Assembly: GCA_948144175.1 (NCBI GenBank)
Contig: CANXME010000298.1
Span: 72,001 to 136,000, forward strand
DNA: 64,000 nt
From: Closterium sp. NIES-65
Lineage: Eukaryota > Streptophyta > Zygnematophyceae > Desmidiales > Closteriaceae
Direction of reading: 5' to 3'
In this document: piece after piece, positions 44,291 through 54,691 of the stretch
How positions within the stretch are numbered: position 1 is the stretch's first letter
Layout: every line of letters begins with the position of its first letter
Notes under the pieces: model-generated
Seen by the model: only the letters and a program-made list of their open reading frames with translations
Told to the model about the DNA's origin: nothing
Databases searched by the model: none
Program-made: the position numbers and the translations under genes

Positions 44291-47200
44291 GCCACCAGGA
44301 ATGTCAGTAGCAGTGGCAATACCATCATCATCATCATCACCCTCAGTAGCAGTACCATCAGCAAGAGAGATAAGGTCACGGGGATCATCCCTCTCCTCCC
44401 CTCCCTCCTCCTCTGCTCCCGGCGCTTCCTCCACCCACCCTCCCAGCGCGGTCGGCACAGGCGCCGCTAGCAGCCGATGGAAGCGGGCGGCAGGGGGCCT
44501 GGTTGGGCGGCGGAGCGGACGGCTGATTCCGGCTGGTATGCAGCAGATGATCGGCCAGGGGGTGGCTCAGGTGCAATCCATGGTGATTGCGGGGTTAGAG
44601 GATCTGCTGGATTTGGATTCGGAAGGAGCGGAGATTGGTGGAGCGGGGTTGAGTGCGGTGAGAAGTGATGGAGGTGGTGGCGGGGCAAGCAGGCTCGGGT
44701 TGAGCGTGGTGGAGAGCGGTGGGATGGGAGTCACAGGTGTGGGGAGTGAAGGGTTGAGCAGCTCTGGTGGTGGTCTTTATGAGGGTAGCCTGGGTAGGCT
44801 AGACGGGGGGAGTGTTGGCGTTTCAAGTGTGGGTGTTGTTTCGAATGCCAGGCCGCGCAGCAGTAGCTGCAATTGGCCCGATCCCTCTTCTAGTGAGGGG
44901 ACTCAAACTCCGGTGGGTGATTCTGACTCACAATCTCAGCAGCTGGAAGGTGAGAGTGCGGGGGTCGTTGCGAGTGCCAGGCCGCGCAGCAGTAGCTGCA
45001 ATTGGCCCGATCCCTCTTCTAGTGAGGGGAAGGAGGGAGGGCTAGACTGTTTGAGTGCAGCACAGAGCTCTGATATCCTCCTTATAAGCAGTGAGGTGGA
45101 TGTGTCAGCAGTGGCTGATGCGCTACCAGCTGTGCTAGAAGAAGGACCAGACACTTCGAGTGCAGTGCAGAGCCCTGATATCTTCCCAGAAACACGCCCT
45201 GCCAGCAGTGAGGTGGATGTGTCAGCTGTTGCCGATGCGCTGCCAGCTGTGCTAGAAGAAGGATCGGGCCAATCAGACGCCAGTGCTGTTCGGAGGGACG
45301 TTTTGGGGAAGGAGATTGTAGAGGAGGGGGCGGTGACGGGTGATGGCGGTGTGGGAGCATCAGGGTTTGCAGGAGAGCGAATGGGAGCAGGAGAGCGAGT
45401 GGAAAAGAGGGGGTTGAGTGCTTCTGAGGCTGCTGCTGCTGCTGCTTCCATAGCAGCAGGAGGAGGGTTTCAGCCAGCAGCAGCACCGTCTGCTTTTGAG
45501 AATTCTGAAAAGCCGTTGAGTGCACCAGAGGCTGCTGCTGCTGCCATAGCAGCAGGAGGAGGCTTCCTGGAAGCTGCAGAAGCAGCTGCAGCTGCTGTGT
45601 TGAGTCGGCACGGGTCGAGCGTAACAGCAGGAGAGGGGAAGGGGCCAAGGGGGAGGGATTGGGGGAGCGGATTTGGAGGAGGGGGAGTTGCAATGGGGGA
45701 AGCGATGGGTCAAGGCATGGGAGGAGAACGGACAGGAGAATGGATGGTCGAAAGGACAGGTGTAACAGCTGCAGCAGCAGAAGGACCAGCGGTTGGTAAC
45801 AATGTAACCACCACCTCCCTTCCCTTCTCCTCCTCCTCCGCCCCCACCACCACTCCCATTGCCGCCACCTTTCCTCCTCCCTCTCCCTCCTCCCCCTCCC
45901 GCCCCCGGGCCTTCTCCCGGCTGCGATGGCTCCTCCACGCCAACAGCGATGTGGTAACCGGCGCGTTCATGGTAACCGCGTTCTGCTGGAACCTCTCTCT
46001 CTCCACCCTCGTGTTCCCGCTCGCGCTCTTCCTGTACGCGCTCGTGTCGAACCCGTCTCCCGGGCCGAGGTTCTGGAGGGGACTGCTGGTTTACTCTGAG
46101 GTGCTGATCGCATTGGAGTATTTGTATCAGATCCCCACGCATGATGGGTGTACGAGCTGGGCCGGGGGGAATGGGGCGGGAGGGAGCGGGAAAAAGGGAG
46201 GGGGCGGCGGAGGGGGTGGTGGAGCAGGAGGAGGAGGAGGAGGGGGAGGGGGAGGGTTTGCTGGGTGGATAGGGGCTGGGTTCGGTATGGAGGGGTGGGA
46301 TCGGTTGTTTGCTCTGTTGGGCGTCCGGCCCTACCCGAGCTGGTTCGTGTGGAACGTACTTCCTCTCTTTGCAGTCTACCTCGCTCTGCTTGTTCAGACC
46401 GCCATCTGCCAGCGAAACAGCCAGTCTAGGAGTGCTAAGGAGTCTATGGTTTCTGCGGAGGCTAGAAGCTCTGTGAGGCTTGCCAGACCAGAGGAGGAGG
46501 AAGAGGATGATGTCAGGTTCGGAAGTGACCGAGGCTCAGATGGTGGCTCGGGCCGAGCTGAACAGGGAGAGGTTGGTGGTTTCTGGGGTTGGTTGAAGGG
46601 AGCTGCGAGGGTGGTTGGTCGGCTGGTTGGGGTCAGCCAGGCTGTTCACGTGCACGCTTGCGTGGACTGCGATGCTGAAGTGGACAATGCTGACAGGGAT
46701 CATGATGCTGACGTGGAGGCAGCTTCGCCTCTGCTGGGACACAGCACGCGTGCATCCACGTTCCCGCAGTCATCCTTCCAAACAGCCTCCCACTCGCCTC
46801 GTCAAGCCCATGCACCAGCCTTCGCTCTCACATCTCGCAACGGCCACGCAGCAGAGGGCAGCAGCTCGAGACACAAATACCGCAGCAGCAGCAGCAGCAG
46901 GAGCAGGAGCAGCAGGAGCAGCGGAAGCAGCTGCAGCAGCAGCAGTAGGAGCAGTGGGAGCAGCAGCAGCAGCAATAGGAGTAGTAGCAGCGGGGAAGGA
47001 ACGTCTACTCCACCGTTTTCGTTTCAGTGGGTGTGGGGGGGACTGTCGTTTAGATGCGTAGGAGTATGGAGGAGTTTAATTAGGTTCTTAAGAGCTACTA
47101 TGGAGGGGTCTGAAGCGCCTCCCTACTTTGTGCAGGTTGTGCTTCGCAGCCCGGACGGGTGGACGGCCAATCAGATGCTTCCAGGTGTCATCGAGGGAGC

Positions 47201-47435
47201 GTTCAACTTTTTGCTAGCGCATGCTGATGGCGTGGCAGCACCTGCTGATGTGGCAGTGCCTGCTGACGTGGCATTGCCTGCTGATGTGGCAGGAGCTAAA
47301 CAGAGAAGAGGAGGCCACGGTGGAGGTGGTTCAAGAAAGCATGTGCGTTTCGAGGAGGACGAAGCAGCAGTGACTGAAACGCAGCAGCACCACCAGCAGC
47401 ATTATCAGCAGCAGCAGCAACAGCCGCATTATCAT

Positions 47436-47476
<41 letters not shown>

Positions 47477-50400
47477 GCATTATCAGCATGAGACTCAACA
47501 GTGGTCTCAACATGAGCAGCTGCAAGAGCAGCATGCACTGGTGTTGCATTCATGCGACTATCCCCTGTGCGTGCGAGTGCACAGCGTGCAATGCGCTGGC
47601 TCTCTCAACACTTCCTCACTCAACAGCACCGCACTCAACACCTCCGCTTCTGTGGCAGCCAACGCACATGCTGCTTCTTCTGCTGCTGGTGCGCCTGAAA
47701 GTGAACCCCACCCTTCCTCCTCTCCTCACGCTCCTCCTCAGTCTCCTACTCACTCGCAACTCCCTGTTACTGACACTCTAGTAGTGGTCCTTGAGGTGGT
47801 TACCACCAGCAACACTGCCACCACCAGCAACACTGCCACCACCAGTGCCACCACCAGTTCCCCTGCTTCTGTCTCTGCCTCCCCTCCTGCCGGATCGGGC
47901 TCCCCCTCCGCCTCCTCGACAACCCAGCACGTCTCCTCTCAGCCGCACATGTGGAATGACACGTGGCAGTCCCTCACGCCATCGGCTGACGTGGCAAAGA
48001 GGCTCGGGAGGTTCATGAGCGGGGGAAGGCCGGGGAGTGGGGGAGAGGGAGGGGAGGAAGGAGGAGGGGAGGGCAGGGGGGAGTTGGTGAGAGGAGTGGG
48101 TGGTGTGGGTGGGCGAGGGAGTAATTTTACAGCTGCTGCTGCTAGTGGCATCCTGGGAAGGGTGTTTGGGTCGCGCCGTGTGCAACTCGCCTCAGTTGTT
48201 GCAGGTACAGTGTGTGCTCTCAATCTCAACTCAATAAGCACGCGATTGTCACTCAGTCAGCATTTAATGAGCCGATTATTCAGGCGCCTGAAAAAGTGCC
48301 ATGTGCAGCAACTCATGCAGTGCTCAATCAGCAATCGTTCAGCACACGATCAGCATTCTCGCCTGCTTCTGCGTGGGCCACTTAACCTTCGCCAGTCTGA
48401 TCCTTCCAAATTAGTTCTGGTCCGGCCCCCAACCTTCCTCCCAGGAGGTCGCAGGGAGATAGACTGCACCCCCACATCTTCTGCATCGACATCCTCGCTT
48501 TCTTCTACGGGGGGCTCTTCTACCAGTCGGCCGTCCATGCAGTGGCCCACTAACAAATGTTACCCTTTCTTCTCCTCTGTTTCCTATTCCCTTCCCATCA
48601 TCCCAGGAGGCAGAAGGGAGATAGACCTATACCCCTACATCTTCTGTATCGACATACTCGCTTTCTTCTATGTCGGGCTCTTCTACCAGTCGGCCGTGCG
48701 AGACAGGTCGCCCTTTGAGGAGGTCATTCACACGGGGGACCAGTTCCCCTCCACCTACGTTGCGGTTCTCATGGTACGTACGATCCGCAGCAGAATGGCC
48801 TAGGGGTTTGGACAACGGTATGCCATGTCATGGTAAGTGCTGTTTTTCATACCAAACCCCAAACCCAAATCCCCATCCCCCCATTCCCCCATTCCCCATC
48901 CCCCCTACAAGCAGACGCAATTCTTCCTCATAGTCACCAACCGCATTCTCTACCTGGTCTTCAGCGCACCCCTGCTTCCCCCCTCCCCCCTCTCCACTCC
49001 CCACCCCCCCCCGTCCCCCATCCCCCCTACAAGCAGACGCAGTTCTTCCTCATAGTCACCAACCGCATCCTCTATCTGGTCTTCTCCGCCCCGCTGCGCA
49101 TCCTCTACCACCTCACCTCGCTCCTCCTGCACCTCGGCTACCCCATGCGCCTCTTCTGGAACGCCAACCTCATCGTCTCCCACAACACCATCCCCTCTCC
49201 TTCCCTCCCTTCCCCTTCCCTTCGCTCCCGTTCTCTCCCATCTCCTGCACTCCCCTCCCTTTCCCACCTTCTCCTCTCCCTCTCCCTGCCTTCCACTCAA
49301 TCCCTGTTCCTTTTCCCCCTCCCGCCTTCCCCATCCCCCATCCCCCCCCCCACTATACCCCATCCCCCCTACAAGCAGACGCAGTTCTTCCTCATAGTCA
49401 CCAACCGCATCCTCTATCTGGTCTTCTCCGCCCCGCTGCGCATCCTCTACCACCTCACCTCACTCCTCCTGCACCTCGGCTACCCCATGCGCCTCTTCTG
49501 GAACGCCAACCTCATCGCCTCCCACAACACCATCCGGGCTTACCTCGCCATCAAGTCCATCTCCCTCGCGCTCTCTGCGCTGCAGCTGAAGCACGGTCCG
49601 CCAGGGCCGGCGAGCAAGGCGACGCCGTTTCTGACAAGGAGGGCCACGTGGCTGAGGTGGCAGCTGTTCCGGGTTTACCGCATGCTGCCGTTTCTCTACG
49701 AGCTGCATCTGATTCTCGACTGGTGGTGCACCAAAACAACTCTGCCTCTCTATGATTGGCTCAAGGTATGATCTTGGACAGATGATAGTGCTGTCAGCGT
49801 CGAGGCAGTTGTTCCGGGTTTACTGTATGCTGCTGTTTCTCTACGAGCTGCATCTGATTCTCGACTGGTGGTGCACCAAAACGACTCTTCCTCTCTACGA
49901 CTGGCTCAAGGTACGCTGCTCGCTAGCAACGTTGTACTGTGACTGGGCATGCTGTTAGCAATGCAATGCTGTGCTTGCGGAGATAGCTAACACAACAAGA
50001 GCTTGACTACAAGAAAGGCATAAGGTGTTGGGTGATCTCTGCGTTCCTTAGTTGTTTGCTCGTGTTCACACTACTTGCGCATTGATGGGGAATTTTGGCA
50101 AGAGTTTCACTAGCAAAGATTGACAACAATGGTCCACAATACAAAGCAACAATGGATTACACCAGATGCTAGCAAGCATGCAGGCCGACTGCCAGCGCAG
50201 CACGGTTGACCGCATTCCAGCAGTGCAAGGTCGATTGCACTCCAGCAGGGCAAAGTCGCGGTCTGCCAACGCTGCAAGTCGACAGCGTGCCAATGCTGTA
50301 GCAAAGCAGCTGAACAGCGTTGCATTTGCATGACAGCAATGCACCTGCTTCGCAGGTGCTCGCAGCTGATTGGCGTGCTGTGCCTCGCAGACGCCAAGTT

Positions 50401-53400
50401 GACCATGTGCCCACGACTGCACCTGATCCTCCATGTCGACCTCGGGATACCACACCGAGGTCGGCTTCGCAAGAATCTTCTGAGCGACTCTCGCGCTCCC
50501 TGCAGTGCCCATCGCCCGGGTAAGTGAGTCGACCGGGCAACCAGGTTGACGCCACCACGTCAGTGTCCAGGCACCCAGGTCGGCGTCCAGGCGCCCAGGT
50601 CAGCGTCAAGGCGCCCAAGTCGGCGTCGAGACGCCCAGGTAGGCGTCCCCATCCTCCCAAGACGACGACTGCTATGTCGACCCTGGTTGAAGTCGGCCAC
50701 CGGCGCCCGGCGTCGTTGGCTTCGCAGTGGCCCTCGTGCAGGTCGATCAAGTCGTCGACCTGCGCGCCCAAGTCGGTGTCTGCAGAAGATCGGCTGCACC
50801 TCCCGTACACTCGACCACGACATCGGCTCCGCCCAAGCAAGGACGGGGCCAACACACAACTCCCGTTGACAGTGCTCTTAGCGCTGCAGCTCAAGCACGG
50901 CCCAGCTGGGGCCTACGAGCAAGGCGACGCCGTTTCTGACCAGGAGGGCCACGTGGCTACGCTGGCAGCTGTTCTGGGTTTACCGCATGCTGCCGTTTCT
51001 CTACAAGCTGCATCTGATTCGCGACTGGTGGTGCACCAAAACGACTTTACCTCTGTACGACTGGCTCGAGGTATGCTACTGCTAGCCTGCTAGGGAGTGA
51101 TGCATGCTATGCTGTTAGCAATGCAACGCTGTGCTCTCAGCTCTGCAGCTCATGCACGGGCTGGCCGGCCAGGCGAGCAAGGCCACGCCGTTTCTTCTAA
51201 GAGCTGCATCTCATTCCCCTGCTTCTTGACTGGTGGTGCACCAAAACCTCTCTGCCTCTTTGCGACTGGCTCAAGGTACGATGCCAACATCAAAAGCCTG
51301 TGCCTTGCCCTGTCTGATTGCTAACTCTCTCCTGTCATCTCGAGGCCTCCACTCCTGACTCTACACCTCTACGCCTGCCCTCATCCTTCTGCTTCTCCCT
51401 CCTCCTTCCTTCCTCCACTCCCCCCCAACAGTTGGGAGCAAATATACGCCAGTCTCTACCTTGTTACCTGCGATGACTCCTCTTGTTGCCCTGCACCTTG
51501 CACTCCCACTCTCCTTTCCCCTCCTCCTTCCATACAGCTGGAAGACATATACGCTGGTTTCTACCTCGTCACTTGCGATCGCAAGATAGCGCGGGCGGGG
51601 CACAGGCGACAACACACCCCTGCGCCTTCTCTCCCCATGTCTCTGCCTGTCTGTCACCACTCTCCTCCCCTCCTCATTCTCACAGCTAGAGGACATATAC
51701 GACAGTCTCTACCTTGTCACCTGCAATCGCAAGATATAAGGCAGCAGGAGCAAGGCTATGCCAGACTGCCTTTTGTGCTCTGCCTACATTGCTCTATCTG
51801 TCTTCAACCATTCCACCCCCCAACAGCTAGAGGACATCTACGCCAGTCTCTACCTCGTCACCTGCGATCGCAAGATAGCGCGTGCCGGGCACAAGCCGGG
51901 GCAGCCGCAGGGGTGGGGGGTGAAGCTCATGGGAGGGGCCTTCTTCTTCCTCGCTTTAGTCACAGTCATCTGGGCGCCCATGCTGGTGAGTCTCGTTATT
52001 GTCACGTCACAACTGGGAGTGATGTTCCCTGCTCCTCCCTCGCCGTAGTCACATCCATCTGGGTGCCAATGCTGGGGCGTCTCGTTATTGTCACCTCTTT
52101 AGTCACTTTTCGTATATCTGTGATGATATTGCTTCTCACTCTATAGGCACAGCCATCTGGGCGCCGATGCTGGTCATTGTTGTTTTAGTCCCATGCTGTT
52201 ACAGTCACACACACGGCGATTTTCTCAAGGCACAGTTGATACGGGAGTCGCCTTCTTCTTCCTCGCTATAGTCACAATCATCTGAGCGCACATGCTGGTG
52301 AGTCATGGTATAGTCACACAGCTATTATCACTAGTTGACAGAGCGATTGTTGCATCACTATAATCACAAGCCATCTGAGTTGACTTTTGAGAGGCAAAGG
52401 CAATTGATGCGTCGCTATAATCACAGGCCATCTGATCACCCATACTGGGGCGTCCGGTTACTGTCCCGTGCTGTTATTGTGACGTCTGGAGTAGTCACAC
52501 TCTGTACCCCCTTTTTGTTGAGGCGCCTCTAAAAGCGCCTTTAAAAGCGCCTCAAAAGTGCCTCATAAGTAGCCTTAAAAGATGTAGCCGCAGTTGACAA
52601 CAATACTGCTTACACACTCTGTACCCCCTCTGTCCTCCCCTCTCCTTCACCCCCTCCGCAGATCTACAGACTACATCAGCGGCAGCCCTGCCAATACCCC
52701 AATCTGGTGACAGAAGTGCGAGTCAGCCTGGTTCTTCAGACCTGCTCCGGCTCCGCCCCTCTCAGATCTGTGAAGGAGGGCAGGAGCGCCCGCTGCTAGA
52801 CCCTCTGCTTCACCTTCCTTCTCGCCTCCCCTTTCCCCCCTCTCTTTCGCCCCCTTTCCTTTTCGCCAACTACCCCAATCCAATCTAGTGACAGATGTGC
52901 GAGTGAACCTGCTCTAGCTCCTTCCATATCTCTTCCACACCCCCCCCTCCTTGTCTGCGCAGATCTACAGCAGCGGCAACCCCGCCAACTACCCCAATCT
53001 GGTGACAGACGTGCGAGTCAACCTGGTCCTGCAGACCTGCTCCGGCTCCTTCCCCATCTTTGAGGGCGGGCAAGAGCGCCTGCTGCTGGACCCGCTTCTC
53101 AACCCAGGGCCCGCAACCCCCTTCCAGCTCACGGGTGTGGATTCACAGCAGCTGCAGGAGATGCGTTTCCTGGAAGGTTCCTTTACGGATGTTGCAGAGG
53201 AAGGTTCCTTTGCTGGCCGTGAGAAGGAAGGTTTGGAGGATGCTAAGGAAGGTTTGCGGGAAGTTGCTAGGGATGCAGTGGAAGGTTCCTGGAACCAGGG
53301 TTCCTACAGGGATGAAAGTCGTCGGACACTCACTGAAACTGAATACTCTGGTAGCGGACCGCCTTATACTGGTAGCGGAACTTCTTATACCCCACAGCCT

Positions 53401-54413
53401 GGGCCTGTGCTTGTACCCTTTACAATCATGCCAGGTGCATTGGACCACGGTTTGGCCGCTGACAGCAGTTCTGATGTTCAGTTACCACCAGCAACCACAC
53501 AGTCTCCCCCTCTTTCCCCCGCCTCTCCGCCCCTCCCTCCGCCCTCTCCTCCCCTCGCTCCTCCCTCTCCCCCACCCCCACCTCGAATCCCCTCCTGGAA
53601 CGTCTCAGACGATCCTGTACTGAATTCCACGGGGTATTTACCCGTCGATATGCGCCTGGTGTGCGTTTACCCAGACTCCCTCTCCCTCTTTCAGCTGACA
53701 CCCCCTGCTGAGAGCCGCCTTAGAGAAGCACTTAGAAGATCGGCCACAGGAGGGGGAGGCGGCAGAAGCACGAGGCGAAGGGTAGGCGGAAAGTATAGAC
53801 TGAGTGGAGGGAGTATAAGAGATCTGTCAGGAGCATCACACCTAGCAGTATCCTTCCCGTATCACCCAATTCAACCCTCACTCTCTTCCATCCAACCAGC
53901 CTCCTCCCGTCGCTCCCTCCAAGCCTCATCCCGAGCTTCCTCCCAAGCCTTCTCCCGAGCCTCTCTCTCTGGTCCGCCGGACCCATGTGCGCCGAGCCTG
54001 ATCGTCCAATGGTGGTTCACGCGCCCCCGCCCCATCCGAAGGGAAGTGGCATCATGGGAGGAGGTCTATTCCGGCCTGCCCCCCGCGCTGCTGGCTGATG
54101 GGCTGCTGGGGATACTGGAGGGGAGGAAGGGACCTGCTGCTGCTGGTGGAGGAGCTATGGGGTTGCTACTTCCGGAGTTATATCCGGTCTACTGGAAGCT
54201 TCCTGGGTTCGGCAAGGCGAGAGAGCTGGAAGCTTCCAAGGTAAGGCTAAGGCTGACTCTAAGCGTGTGTGTCTGGGGGCATTCACTGGTGGTGGGTGCT
54301 GTAATGTGGTATTCTCCCTCCTGACTCCCTCTACCCGTCGTCCTTTTCCCCCCGTGCGCCCTGACTCACAGGTTCGATCCGCCTGCTGCCTACAACTGCA
54401 GGATGACTCCTCT

Positions 54414-54484
<71 letters not shown>

Positions 54485-54660
54485 CGGCGGCGGCGGCAGC
54501 AGTGGCAGTGGTAACAGTCGTTGGTGGGTGCTGCATTGTGCTCCTCTCCCTCCTGACTCCACCGGTACTCTCGGTGTGTGTTCTTACAACACATCGCAAA
54601 GTGCCACCCTTTCCCGTGCCGGCATTGGCTGGGGCAGCAGCAGCAGCAGCGGCGGCGGCG

Positions 54661-54691
<31 letters not shown>

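Noticed and set aside
49021..49200. Mutually exclusive exon 14 variants in PIEZO
   Set aside because: The echo has a good acceptor and open frame but ends in CCCTCTCC without a donor and lacks the 3' half of the exon, so it cannot replace exon 14 in phase.
50169..50894. Minus-strand frame of 241 codons
   Set aside because: It lies almost entirely inside the 896-bp LTR-like insertion and reads through its GC-rich tandem repeats. No recognisable domain.
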